Below are positions 9,887 through 18,060 of a DNA stretch of 64,000 nt, in pieces (position 1 is the stretch's first letter; every line of letters starts with the position of its first letter). Below the pieces are notes generated by a model. The model made no database searches and was not told the origin of the DNA. It was given only the letters and a program-made list of their open reading frames with translations. The translations under genes and the position numbers were made by a program. Source of the DNA: Tenacibaculum sp. SZ-18. Lineage in GTDB: Bacteria; Bacteroidota; Bacteroidia; Flavobacteriales; Flavobacteriaceae. Where the stretch lies: the NCBI RefSeq assembly GCF_002813915.1, contig NZ_CP019335.1, positions 2,091,777 through 2,155,776 of the forward strand, read 5' to 3'.

Positions 9887-10924
9887 TTATTCTATTTCGT
9901 TAGAGTTAACAGAATATCTTCTCCATTTATCTAAACATTTTTGTATGTCGTCTGGAATTTCAGAATCAAACTGCATAAACTCTCCTGATGTTGGATGAAC
10001 AAACCCTAAAGTTTTTGCGTGCAAAGCTTGTCGTGGTAATACCTTAAAACAATTATCTACAAACTGTTTGTATTTTGTAAATGTGGTTCCTTTTAAAATT
10101 TGATCGCCACCATAACGTTCATCGTTAAATAAAGTATGTCCAATATATTTGAAATGCGCTCTAATTTGATGGGTTCTTCCTGTTTCTAATTTACATTCTA
10201 CTAAAGTAACATAAGTAAATCGTTCCAAAACTCGGAAATGCGTTACAGCAGGCTTTCCAAACTCTCCATCAGGAAAAACAGACATTTGCATTCTATCTTT
10301 TATACTTCTACCAATATGTCCTACTATTGTTCCTGAATCTTCTTCCACGCTTCCCCAGACCAATGCATGATATAAGCGCTCGGTTGTTTTATCAAAAAAC
10401 TGTTTAGACAAATGTGCCATGGCATACTCAGTTTTAGCAACCACTAATAAACCACTTGTATCTTTATCAATTCGATGAACTAATCCAGGGCGTTCGTTAC
10501 TGTTCTTTGGTAGATTTTCTATATGATGAATTAATCCATTTACCAAAGTACCAGTATAATTTCCATGTCCGGGATGAACAACCATTCCAGGCTCTTTATT
10601 TACCACTATTACATCATCATCTTCGTAAACAATGTTTATCGGTAAATCTTCAGCTACCAATAAATTTTCATGTGGTGGATGTGCTAAAACAACACGAACC
10701 ATGTCTTTCGGCTTTACTTTATAATTCGACTTTACAGCCACATCATTCACCAAAATATTCCCAGCTTTTGCTGCTTGCTGAATTTTATTTCGTGTCGCGT
10801 TTTCAATAAAGTTCATTAAAAATTTATCCACACGCAACGGCTCTTGTCCATCATTTGCGGTAAACCGGTAATGTTCGTATAATTCAGAATTCTCTTCCTG
10901 TAAATCGTGACTTTCCTCCTGCAT
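9887..10924 (-). CDS. rluD: RluA/RluD family 23S rRNA pseudouridine synthase
   Basis: It makes pseudouridine in 23S rRNA. The 345-residue protein has an N-terminal S4 RNA-binding domain (about residues 30-90: RVDKFLMNFI, NGNILVND-like turn, VKPKDMV). The RluA catalytic domain follows, with the motif HRIDKDTSGLLVVAK carrying the catalytic aspartate, then VECKLETGRTHQIRAH. The S4-plus-catalytic layout suits RluD, though RluC-type specificity cannot be excluded from sequence alone. It is preceded by a PASTA protein gene 37 bp upstream on the same strand, probably co-transcribed, and ends before a hairpin terminator. Confidence 0.9.
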   Translation of the reverse strand: MQEESHDLQEENSELYEHYRFTANDGQEPLRVDKFLMNFIENATRNKIQQAAKAGNILVNDVAVKSNYKVKPKDMVRVVLAHPPHENLLVAEDLPINIVYEDDDVIVVNKEPGMVVHPGHGNYTGTLVNGLIHHIENLPKNSNERPGLVHRIDKDTSGLLVVAKTEYAMAHLSKQFFDKTTERLYHALVWGSVEEDSGTIVGHIGRSIKDRMQMSVFPDGEFGKPAVTHFRVLERFTYVTLVECKLETGRTHQIRAHFKYIGHTLFNDERYGGDQILKGTTFTKYKQFVDNCFKVLPRQALHAKTLGFVHPTSGEFMQFDSEIPDDIQKCLDKWRRYSVNSNEIE

Positions 10925-10961
10925 TTATGTAAATATTCTTAAATTCTTTAACTCAGACACA

Positions 10962-11519
10962 CTAATTCCCCTTTCCGTCACCTAAAATTAAATTAATTAC
11001 TGATTTTTTGGGCAACTTATCTCCCAAGCCAACTTGTTTTCCTTCATGTTTCAATCCTCTTACAACATCCTTTCCTATATCTGGAACATAAGTAAAATTC
11101 TCTCCTACTAAAAATCCAATCGAGACTAAATGAGTAATTGCTTGTCTTTTTGTTTTACCATTTAAATCCGGAATTGAAACGTCTTTATATTTTGTTGGAT
11201 TTAATGTTAAATAAATTTTTCTTTTTTCTTTTACAAAGTCACCTGCCTCAGGATTTTGTTCAATAACCGACTTCCCAGGATAATCTGGATTATAACTAGC
11301 ACTATCAATAACTACATAATCCAAATTCAATTCTTCAAGTTTTTTATCAACCTCCAACAACCCCATTTTATTTAAATCTGGAACTTGAATTTTTTGATCG
11401 TGATTTGTTGTAAAACCTAACCACCATTGTAATAAAAAAACGAACAATAATAATCCAACAATAGCTAAACCTACTTGGATAAAAAACGTTCTACTTTTTA
11501 AAAATTGAATAAACTTCAT
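10962..11519 (-). CDS. Single-pass membrane protein with PASTA domains
   Basis: The protein has 185 residues. A short cytoplasmic N-terminus is followed by one transmembrane helix (about 14-33: FIQVGLAIVGLLLFVFLLQ) and two PASTA-like modules (about 42-108 and 112-181), with IQVPDLNKMGLLEV and VSIPDLNGKTKRQA. PASTA domains bind peptidoglycan or beta-lactams. Unlike Stk/PknB kinases there is no kinase domain. It is divergent from ddl (D-Ala-D-Ala ligase) and upstream of rluD, an arrangement that fits a wall-related role. The exact function is not known. Confidence 0.85.
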   Translation of the reverse strand: MKFIQFLKSRTFFIQVGLAIVGLLLFVFLLQWWLGFTTNHDQKIQVPDLNKMGLLEVDKKLEELNLDYVVIDSASYNPDYPGKSVIEQNPEAGDFVKEKRKIYLTLNPTKYKDVSIPDLNGKTKRQAITHLVSIGFLVGENFTYVPDIGKDVVRGLKHEGKQVGLGDKLPKKSVINLILGDGKGN

Positions 11520-11542
11520 AATCTATTTTTTGTAAGATGAAA

Positions 11543-11550
11543 CAAATGTA
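11543..11550 (-). promoter_or_regulatory. -7 promoter element of the PASTA-rluD unit
   Basis: The minus strand reads TACATTTG, an exact TAnnTTTG match 23 bp before the ATG. No clear TTG was found at 19 bp. Confidence 0.5.
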
Positions 11551-11603
11551 CATTAAAAATAATACTAAATTAAAAACAGCAGATTTTAAAATACTTTTTT
11601 TGG

Positions 11604-11611
11604 TAAGTTTG
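11604..11611 (+). promoter_or_regulatory. -7 promoter element of ddl
   Basis: TAAGTTTG matches TAnnTTTG and lies 18 bp before the ddl ATG. The upstream TTG is not obvious. Confidence 0.5.
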
Positions 11612-11629
11612 TAATATCAATTAATCGTA

Positions 11630-12604
11630 ATGAAAAAAAATATCGCCATTATTATGGGAGGCTACTCATCAGAAGTAGCGATTTCTATTAAAAGTGGAAA
11701 TGTAGTTTATAAACATTTGAATACTGAAAAGTATAATTCATACCGAATACATATAGTAAAAGAAGGATGGTTTTATATTGACTCTGATGAAAATAAACAT
11801 TCCGTTAATAAGGATGATTTTTCAATCGAAATTAACGGAAACAAAATAATATTCGATTGTGTTTTTAATGCTATTCATGGTGCACCAGGAGAAAACGGAT
11901 CTATTTTAGCATACTTCGATTTACTTGGAATAAAACATACTTCTGCTCCATTTTACCAAATGGCATTAACTTTTAATAAACGTGATACATTAAGTGTGCT
12001 ACAGAAGTACGATATTCCAACTGCCAAATCAGTATACTTAAATAAAGGAAACTCTTTTAATCCTAATGAAATAGTTGAAAAAGTTGGATTACCTTGTTTT
12101 GTAAAACCAAATAACGCAGGTTCTAGTTTTGGGATATCTAAAGTTTATGAAATACATGAATTAGATGATGCTATTAACAAAGCATATCAAGAAGATTATG
12201 AAATTCTAATTGAAAGTTTCCTTGAAGGAACTGAAGTTTCTGTAGGTGTTATTGAGTATAATAATGAAGTATTAGTTTTACCAATGACAGAAATAGTTTC
12301 TGAAAATGACTTCTTTGATTACGAAGCAAAATATGAAGGTAAGTCTCAAGAAATAACTCCCGCAAGAATCTCTTTAGAAGAGAAAGAAAAAGTTGAATTA
12401 ATCGCTAAAAAAGTATATGCAGTTTTAAACATGAGTGGCTTTTCAAGATCTGAGTATATTTTAGTAAATGGTGAACCACATTTCTTAGAAATGAATACTG
12501 TACCTGGCTTAACAGAGGAAAGTATACTTCCACAACAGGCCAATGAAGCCGGAATTTCCATGAGTGAACTTTTTGATAACGCAATACAAAATCAACTAAA
12601 CTAA
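11630..12604 (+). CDS. ddl: D-alanine--D-alanine ligase
   Basis: It joins two D-alanines for the peptidoglycan stem peptide. The 324-residue ATP-grasp protein has the N-terminal MGGYSSEVAISIKSG (glycine loop plus serine-glutamate), HGAPGENGSILAYFDLLGI, CFVKPNNAGSSFGISKV for ATP binding, and the C-terminal metal-binding EMNTVPGLTEESILPQQA. The length is usual for the family. coaD follows after 6 bp, so the two are almost certainly co-transcribed. A TAnnTTTG element sits just upstream. Confidence 0.96.
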   Translation: MKKNIAIIMGGYSSEVAISIKSGNVVYKHLNTEKYNSYRIHIVKEGWFYIDSDENKHSVNKDDFSIEINGNKIIFDCVFNAIHGAPGENGSILAYFDLLGIKHTSAPFYQMALTFNKRDTLSVLQKYDIPTAKSVYLNKGNSFNPNEIVEKVGLPCFVKPNNAGSSFGISKVYEIHELDDAINKAYQEDYEILIESFLEGTEVSVGVIEYNNEVLVLPMTEIVSENDFFDYEAKYEGKSQEITPARISLEEKEKVELIAKKVYAVLNMSGFSRSEYILVNGEPHFLEMNTVPGLTEESILPQQANEAGISMSELFDNAIQNQLN

Positions 12605-12610
12605 CCATAC

Positions 12611-13066
12611 ATGAGACGTGCTATTTTCCCAGGATCATTTGATCCAATTACCTTAGGACATTTCGATATTATTGAAAGAGGTGTTACACTTTTCGATGAA
12701 TTAATTATCGCTATCGGTATCAATGCTGATAAAAAATATATGTTCCCTTTAGAAAAAAGAAAACAGTTTATTGAAGAAGCTTTTAAAAATGAACCTAAAA
12801 TAAAAGTGGTTACTTATGAAGGTTTGACGGTAAATTTCTGTAAGGAAATTGGAGCTGATTTTATTTTAAGAGGATTACGTAATCCTGCTGATTTCGAATT
12901 CGAAAAAGCCATTGCTCACACTAACAGAAAACTATCAGAAATTGAGACTGTGTTCTTATTAACATCATCAGGAAAAAGTTATATTTCTTCTTCTATTGTT
13001 AGAGACGTTATTAGAAATAATGGTGATTATACTGGTTTAGTTCCTGATTCTGTAAGAGTATCGTAA
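12611..13066 (+). CDS. coaD: Phosphopantetheine adenylyltransferase
   Basis: It catalyses the fourth step of coenzyme A synthesis, from 4'-phosphopantetheine and ATP to dephospho-CoA. The 151-residue protein starts with GSFDPITLGHFDII, carrying the TxGH nucleotidyltransferase motif, and has ILRGLRNPADFEFE and the C-terminal SGKSYISSSIVRDV, all diagnostic of CoaD. It lies 6 bp after ddl and 12 bp before the next gene. Confidence 0.96.
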   Translation: MRRAIFPGSFDPITLGHFDIIERGVTLFDELIIAIGINADKKYMFPLEKRKQFIEEAFKNEPKIKVVTYEGLTVNFCKEIGADFILRGLRNPADFEFEKAIAHTNRKLSEIETVFLLTSSGKSYISSSIVRDVIRNNGDYTGLVPDSVRVS

Positions 13067-13078
13067 TTTATTACAACT

Positions 13079-14029
13079 ATGAAAAAGCAAATTTTATTTA
13101 TTCTTTTCCTATTTAGCATAACAGTTTTTTTTGGACAAGAAACTAAAAACTATATAGTCGGAGATACTATTTATTATAAATCTCAAAAAATTTCTTTATT
13201 AAAAAGCGATCGATATGCAGTTATTAGAGAAATTAAACCAAAATCAATTTTAGTAGATCTTTATTTTCGCCATAATGATACAATTATAAAGGATAAAACT
13301 ACACACATAAAAAATCTTAAAAAATTAGAGTCTAATGGTAAAACCATAACCTATTACAGATCCGGAGAGATTCACAGTAAAGGAAATTACGTCAAAGGTT
13401 ATCGAGTTGGGCTTTGGGACTTTTACCTTAAAAATGAATTATTAAACTATACGGAGTTTTATAAAAGAGAGAAAAAAAACTATATATCTTCTAAGATTAT
13501 TGACGCTTGGGATTTAAAAGGAAATCAAACTGTTAAAAATGGAAGTGGTACCCTATTTCTATATCATCCAAAGAATACAGATATTATTGAATTTGGAGAA
13601 TTAAAGAATAGTAAGAAAGTAGGAACCTGGCAAAAGAAAGATTCAGAAAGATTAATTTTTGAAGAGAATTATGAAAATGATAAATTGACGAAAGGAAAAA
13701 GTTGGGATAAACAAGGGAAAAAATACAAATACAAAAAAATATTTGAAAGAGCTAAATATCTTGGAGGCCCTAAACAGATTAATAGATTCATTGCAAATAA
13801 TTTTAATGTGCCAGATACCTTAATAAAAAGTAATTTTCATGGAAGGGTTTATGCTTTATTCAAAATTAGTAAAGCAGGTAAAGTAACTAATATAAGAGTC
13901 AAAAAATCTACGCACCCTGATCTTGAAAAAGAAATCAAACGTGTATTACAAAAAATGAAAGCTTGGAAACCAGGCAAAGAAAGAGGTCAACTTGCTGCGA
14001 CTAATTTTACAATCCCATTCGTTTTATGA
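13079..14029 (+). CDS. Secreted MORN-repeat protein with TonB C-terminal domain
   Basis: The 316-residue protein has a signal peptide (MKKQILFILFLFSITVFFGQ). The middle (about 95-215) has YwqK/MORN_2-like repeats, for example YRSGEIHSKGNYVKGYRVGLWDFY. The last 90 residues form a TonB_C-like domain: GRVYALFKISKAGKVTNIRVKKSTHPDLEKE, read in two halves, ending in FTIPFVL. Free TonB_C proteins without a membrane anchor are common in Flavobacteriia, and their energy-transducing role is doubtful. The stop overlaps the start of the M14 peptidase by 4 bp (ATGA), so translation is likely coupled. Function unknown beyond these domains. Confidence 0.75.
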   Translation: MKKQILFILFLFSITVFFGQETKNYIVGDTIYYKSQKISLLKSDRYAVIREIKPKSILVDLYFRHNDTIIKDKTTHIKNLKKLESNGKTITYYRSGEIHSKGNYVKGYRVGLWDFYLKNELLNYTEFYKREKKNYISSKIIDAWDLKGNQTVKNGSGTLFLYHPKNTDIIEFGELKNSKKVGTWQKKDSERLIFEENYENDKLTKGKSWDKQGKKYKYKKIFERAKYLGGPKQINRFIANNFNVPDTLIKSNFHGRVYALFKISKAGKVTNIRVKKSTHPDLEKEIKRVLQKMKAWKPGKERGQLAATNFTIPFVL

Positions 14030-15762
14030 AAAAACTTACAATTCTAGCTCTTCTAATAGGCTTTGCGTGTCAAACAAAACAAGAAGTTAATTTCACTACA
14101 GTTTTCGAAAAATCTGAAGGAACTGAAACACCAGTTTATAATGATGTAATTTCCTATTACAAAGACTTAGCTTCGAGTTATTCAGAAATATCATTATTTG
14201 AATTTGGTGAAACCGATAGTGGAAATCCATTACATTTAGTCGTTTTTAACGCAAATGGAACAATCACTAAAAACGAAATTAAAAATTCTAAAAAGAATAG
14301 AATTTTAATCAATAATGGTATTCATCCAGGTGAATCAGATGGGATTGACGCTTCAATGATGATGCTTAGAGATATTGTTCAAAACAATTCTCTTCGAGAA
14401 GCTTATAAAAATTCATTAATATGTGTAATTCCTATTTATAATATTGGAGGAGCTTTGAACAGAAATTCCCACACCAGAGCAAATCAAAATGGTCCTAAAG
14501 AATATGGATTTAGAGGAAATGCACGAAATTTTGATTTAAATAGAGATTTTGTAAAACAGGACACAAAAAATGCAAAATCTTTTGCTGGAATATTCCATAC
14601 TGTAAATCCAGATATATTTATTGATAATCACGTGAGTAATGGAGCAGACTACCAGTATACAATTACACATTTATTTACACAACACAATAAGTTAGGTGGT
14701 GAACTTGGACAGTTTCTTGAAACGAAAATTAGACCATATTTAGAGACTTCATTGGAACAAAAAAATATACCAATTACTCCTTATGTAAATGTTTGGGGAA
14801 GTACTCCAGATAAAGGTTGGTCTCAGTTTATGGATTCTCCTCGTTATTCAACAGGTTATACTACTCTTTTTAACACTTTTGGGATGATGGTTGAAACCCA
14901 TATGTTGAAACCTTATAAAATTAGAGTAGAACAAACTTATGAGTTAATGCTATCTATGCTGGACTTTACAGAACAAAACTCTAAAAAAGTTAAAGACTTA
15001 CGTAATAATGCGGTTCGTAATATAATTGATAATAAAATATATCCTATTAGGTTTTCTGTAGATAGAGAAAATCCTTCTCAATTTAAATTTAAAGGATATG
15101 AAGGTTCATATATTGATAGTAAAGTTACTACTGGAAAAAGATTGTTTTATGATAAGTCAAAGCCTTTCGAGAAGGAAATAAATTATTACAACAACTTCAA
15201 AACAACTAAAGAAGTTGTAATTCCTAAAGCATATATAATTCCGCAAGGTTGGGGTGAAGTAATTGATAGATTAAAAGATAACCAAATTGAATTCACTCGA
15301 TTTAAACAAGATACAATCTTAAGTGTTGAAGTTAATCATATTAAAAACTTTAAAACGCTTAGTTCTCCTTATGAGGGGCATTATTTACATTACAATACTG
15401 AAGTAAAGTCGTCAGTTCAAGAAATTCAATTTTCCAAAGGAGATTATTTAATTGCAACAAACCAAAATGGAGTTCGATATTTATTAGAAACTTTAGAAGC
15501 AGAAGCTGTGGATAGTTTCTTTAATTGGAACTTTTTTGACACCATTTTACAGCGAAAAGAAGGATTCTCTCCTTATGTTTTTGAAGATAAAGCAGAAGAG
15601 TTTTTAAATTCAAATCCTTTATTAAAAGCGGAGTTCGATACTAAAATAAAAACGGATACCACATTTGCTAAAAACCCAAGAGCACAATTAAACTGGGTGT
15701 ATATGCAAACACCACATTACGAACCGGCCCATATGAGATTACCTATTTTTAAAATTCAATAA
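14026..15762 (+). CDS. M14 family zinc carboxypeptidase lipoprotein
   Basis: The 578-residue protein has a lipoprotein signal (LLIGFAC, Cys15). Zinc ligands fit H100-x-x-E103 in NNGIHPGESDG and H202 in DNHVSNG. R167-N168 (ARNFDLNRDF) matches the substrate-binding Asn-Arg pair, and E290 (MMVETHMLKPY) is the likely catalytic glutamate, so the enzyme looks intact. A C-terminal domain of about 200 residues of unknown role follows. The last 112 bp of the gene occur again at 17494-17605, after an inserted three-gene cassette. The native end was probably replaced by a near-identical one during that insertion. The product probably trims peptides in the periplasm or at the outer membrane. Confidence 0.88.
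   Translation: MKKLTILALLIGFACQTKQEVNFTTVFEKSEGTETPVYNDVISYYKDLASSYSEISLFEFGETDSGNPLHLVVFNANGTITKNEIKNSKKNRILINNGIHPGESDGIDASMMMLRDIVQNNSLREAYKNSLICVIPIYNIGGALNRNSHTRANQNGPKEYGFRGNARNFDLNRDFVKQDTKNAKSFAGIFHTVNPDIFIDNHVSNGADYQYTITHLFTQHNKLGGELGQFLETKIRPYLETSLEQKNIPITPYVNVWGSTPDKGWSQFMDSPRYSTGYTTLFNTFGMMVETHMLKPYKIRVEQTYELMLSMLDFTEQNSKKVKDLRNNAVRNIIDNKIYPIRFSVDRENPSQFKFKGYEGSYIDSKVTTGKRLFYDKSKPFEKEINYYNNFKTTKEVVIPKAYIIPQGWGEVIDRLKDNQIEFTRFKQDTILSVEVNHIKNFKTLSSPYEGHYLHYNTEVKSSVQEIQFSKGDYLIATNQNGVRYLLETLEAEAVDSFFNWNFFDTILQRKEGFSPYVFEDKAEEFLNSNPLLKAEFDTKIKTDTTFAKNPRAQLNWVYMQTPHYEPAHMRLPIFKIQ
15645..15756 (+). repeat. Direct repeat, copy 1 (3' end of M14 peptidase gene)
   Basis: These 112 bp match 17494-17605 at a constant offset of 1849 bp with six mismatches (at 15654, 15726, 15729, 15732, 15738 and 15745). 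Five are synonymous in the peptidase frame and one changes Ile to Val. The copies diverge just before the stop codons (Gln-stop here, Ser-Asn-stop in copy 2). Confidence 0.95.
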
Positions 15763-15771
15763 CCTCCAAAA

Positions 15772-16245
15772 ATGAAACATTTATTAAATAATGATCCTCA
15801 ACTTCCAGAAAAAATAGAAGTAATATTAAATCAAGATGATACATTAACCAATATTCTTTTAGTGATAAATATTATAGCGAGTATTTTTGTCGCTTATTAT
15901 ATTCAAGAAAGAATTGAAAAAAAAGCCAAAGAATATGAAGTTAAAGCTCACGTTAAGAAAAATATAGCTGATAAAATCATAAAAATAATTCTAGAACTTA
16001 ATTCAACATTCAGCGCTTTATGCAAAAAGAATTTATTCAATGATAGTATTACGCCTGATGATATAAATGAGTTGGATAAATTGATAATTTCTGAAGAAGT
16101 GATCTTTTTATCTAACAAATCAAAAGAAAACATTAAAAATTTTAGAGATTATCTATTTGATTTAATTGAAAGACCTGAAAAAAAGAATATAATGCAAGAA
16201 AAAAGTTTTTTTTTCTTACTAAAAAAAAGCTTAGATGAGCTCTAA
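15772..16245 (+). CDS. Cassette gene 1: small single-pass membrane protein
   Basis: I do not recognise this 157-residue protein. It has one transmembrane helix near residues 28-48 (NILLVINIIASIFVAYYI), a charged Lys/Glu-rich stretch just after it, and a mostly helical cytoplasmic part with alternating hydrophobics that could form coiled coils or a bundle. It starts 9 bp after the peptidase stop codon, so it is probably transcribed from the peptidase promoter, and it overlaps the next gene by 11 bp. Such tight packing suggests that the three cassette proteins act together. A membrane anchor or sensor for the STAS/ATPase pair is a possible role, but this is inference. Confidence 0.6.
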   Translation: MKHLLNNDPQLPEKIEVILNQDDTLTNILLVINIIASIFVAYYIQERIEKKAKEYEVKAHVKKNIADKIIKIILELNSTFSALCKKNLFNDSITPDDINELDKLIISEEVIFLSNKSKENIKNFRDYLFDLIERPEKKNIMQEKSFFFLLKKSLDEL

Positions 16246-17197
16246 ACTTATAACACTACCAAAAAGATTAACCATAAATTATTTAAACGAATTTATTCAA
16301 AGTTTAAATTTTGTTTTTGACTTAATAGATGAAAGGAAACCAAGATTTTTCCTAAACTTCGAAAAAGTGGAAAAAGTGGATATTGTTGGAGTACTAGTTC
16401 TGTATAAGTTTATCGAATTTTCAGTTGAAAAAAAATGTTTCTACAATCCATAAACAAATTTCAACAACGAAAGCTTTCCAATTTCTAAATTAACAGAAAA
16501 ATTTGGCTTTGAGAACTATATAAATGCTTATATCAGAAATAAAAACTTAGACAATGAGTTAAAAAAATTAAAAGTAGAAACAAAAGATAATTTTTTAATT
16601 GCACCAGAGGTTTTAACTAGAAATAATTCTAATAGCAAAAAAAAATTCGATATTAAATTTAAAGAAACTTTAGATGCCTTTTATGGTAATGAATATAATA
16701 AATTTATAGAAGCTGTTTTTCAATGTGCGGTAGAAATCTCATCCAATTTCCTAAACCATGCCGTACTTGATACTAAATCAATTATACTCGCTAGAGGGAC
16801 ACAAGGAAAAGTGGAAATAGCATGTGCTGACACAGCTAATGGATTACTTCACACATTGAAATCTTTAGAAAAATATTCAACTTTTAATGAATCTGATTTG
16901 ATGAGAGAAGCTTTTAAAAAAAATGTAACATCAAAACCAAGTTCTAGTCATATGGGGTATGGTTTATGGCTAATAAAAGAAATACTTAATAGATATGATG
17001 GTCATCTAAAAGTATTTTCATCAAACTATTCCTTTACCTCAAGATATGGTAAAGAAAAAATATTAAGATCTCCTAAATGGGTCGGCACTATTATTTATCT
17101 TAGTATTCCAGTAAAAAATGGTATTAATATTGCAGATATCTTAATTGAGAATAGAAGGTTAGATACTATTAAGCCAAAAATAAATTTCTCAAATTGA
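16235..17197 (+). pseudogene. Cassette gene 2: STAS-GHKL ATPase fusion with one in-frame stop
   Basis: Frames 16235-16453 and 16811-17197 are the same frame, and the 357 bp between them are also open. One TAA at 16451-16453 (codon 73) is the only break in a 320-codon reading frame. The N-terminal 110 codons look STAS-like (FFLNFEKVEKVDIVGVLVLYK). The C-terminal half is a GHKL ATPase: an N box with E167, N171 and H175 (EISSNFLNHA), a G1-type loop ADTANG at 198-203, and a G2 loop MGYGLWLIKE near 240-249. The family resembles anti-sigma or sensor kinases of partner-switching systems. TAA could come from CAA or AAA by one change. It may be a nonsense mutation, a sequencing error or a re-initiating split gene. 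Confidence 0.75.
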
Positions 17198-17204
17198 TAA
17201 AATT

Positions 17205-17498
17205 ATGATACAGATAGAATTAAATAAAAAATATGGTCCTGTAATTTCTGATGAAGAGAGCAAGCTTATTTATGATGAACTTATAAACCTTATAGATAAT
17301 AACAAAACCGTTAAGTTAAATTTTAAGGATATAATCACAATGTCTACAAAAAGTGCTAAAAGAATTTTTGGAGAAATTTATTTTAAAATGAAGCCTGAAG
17401 ATTTTTATAACCGTATAATAATTGAAAATGCTTCTAGTATCCTTCAAGAAATTATTTATGACTCAATAATTAACTACTCTGAAGGAGAAAATAAATAA
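17205..17498 (+). CDS. Cassette gene 3: DUF4325 STAS-like protein
   Basis: The 97-residue protein resembles the STAS-like DUF4325 family, with an alternating beta-alpha pattern (TVKLNFKDIITMSTKSAKRIFGE split around the core beta strand) and the conserved serine/threonine cluster MSTKSA after it. STAS proteins act as phosphorylatable switch partners of GHKL kinases, and this one lies 7 bp after a GHKL ATPase gene, so a kinase-antagonist pair is likely. There is no membrane segment or signal peptide. Its stop codon coincides with the start of the second copy of the direct repeat. The family assignment is from pattern recognition; the partnership is inferred from the context. Confidence 0.65.
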   Translation: MIQIELNKKYGPVISDEESKLIYDELINLIDNNKTVKLNFKDIITMSTKSAKRIFGEIYFKMKPEDFYNRIIIENASSILQEIIYDSIINYSEGENK

Positions 17499-17605
17499 AA
17501 ACAGATACCACATTTGCTAAAAACCCAAGAGCACAATTAAACTGGGTGTATATGCAAACACCACATTACGAACCTGCTCACATGAGGTTACCTGTTTTTA
17601 AAATT
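17494..17605 (+). repeat. Direct repeat, copy 2 (orphan 3' end of M14 peptidase gene)
   Basis: This duplicates 15645-15756 at about 95 percent identity. It still encodes the last 37 or so residues of an M14 peptidase (…EPAHMRLPVFKISN, stop at 17611-17613) but has no start of its own. The next gene begins with the ATG directly after that stop, so this is probably the original junction between peptidase and MORN lipoprotein. Confidence 0.95.
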
Positions 17606-17613
17606 TCTAATTA

Positions 17614-18051
17614 ATGCGTTACGCAACTATTTTACTTTTCTTTTCACTATTCTCTTTACTTGGTTGTAAGCAAGAACAAAAAGCAAAAGAGCAAAAACCT
17701 GCTGTAGAAATAATTAAAGAAATTAAGAAAGATTATTGGGAAAATGGTGAATTAGCCACAGAAGGAGTTTATATAAACGGAAAAGCCAACGGCCAAATGA
17801 AATGGTTTCATGACAATGGTTTTCTTGCTGGAGAAGGTCCTATGAAAAATGACAAAAGAAATGGGCTATGGAAAGTATATAATCGTGAAAATGGTAAATT
17901 AAGCGCAGAAGGAAGTTTTAAAGATGACTTGAAGCATGGAAAGTGGAAAATATTTCATGAGAACGGAACTCTGTGGAAAGAACAATTTTGGGACTTAAAT
18001 AAGATAATTACAGAACAGGAGTTCAGTCAAACTAAAACACAAAATCAATAG
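17614..18051 (+). CDS. MORN/YwqK-repeat lipoprotein
   Basis: The 145-residue protein has a lipobox (SLFSLLGC, Cys18) and a short charged linker. Three to four MORN_2/YwqK-type repeats follow, each with a pattern like WENGELATEGVYINGKANGQ and DNGFLAGEGPMKNDKRNG. These are often labelled YwqK family antitoxin, but the repeat is only a structural unit and no toxin gene is nearby. It is the gene that followed the peptidase before the cassette insertion. A related repeat region occurs in the protein at 13079-14029, so both flanks of the peptidase carry MORN-type proteins. Probably outer-membrane or periplasmic; function unknown. Confidence 0.75.
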   Translation: MRYATILLFFSLFSLLGCKQEQKAKEQKPAVEIIKEIKKDYWENGELATEGVYINGKANGQMKWFHDNGFLAGEGPMKNDKRNGLWKVYNRENGKLSAEGSFKDDLKHGKWKIFHENGTLWKEQFWDLNKIITEQEFSQTKTQNQ

Positions 18052-18060
18052 TATTGGCGT

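Larger units (their letters stand above)
15763..17493 (+). other. Inserted three-gene cassette flanked by direct repeats
   Basis: This segment of about 1.73 kb separates the M14 peptidase from a duplicate of its own 3' end. It holds three tightly packed same-strand genes: a membrane protein, a STAS-GHKL ATPase protein and a DUF4325 STAS-like protein. The left edge is at the peptidase stop codon; the right edge coincides with the stop codon of the last gene. It contains no integrase or transposase and no inverted terminal repeats, so homologous exchange or trans-acting integration is more likely than self-mobility. The sequence looks more A-rich than its neighbours. The insertion is read directly from the sequence; its mechanism is inferred. 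Confidence 0.75.

Noticed and set aside
17614..18051. Antitoxin role for the YwqK-type lipoprotein
   Set aside because: The label comes from a repeat family name; no toxin gene is adjacent and the protein has a lipoprotein signal.
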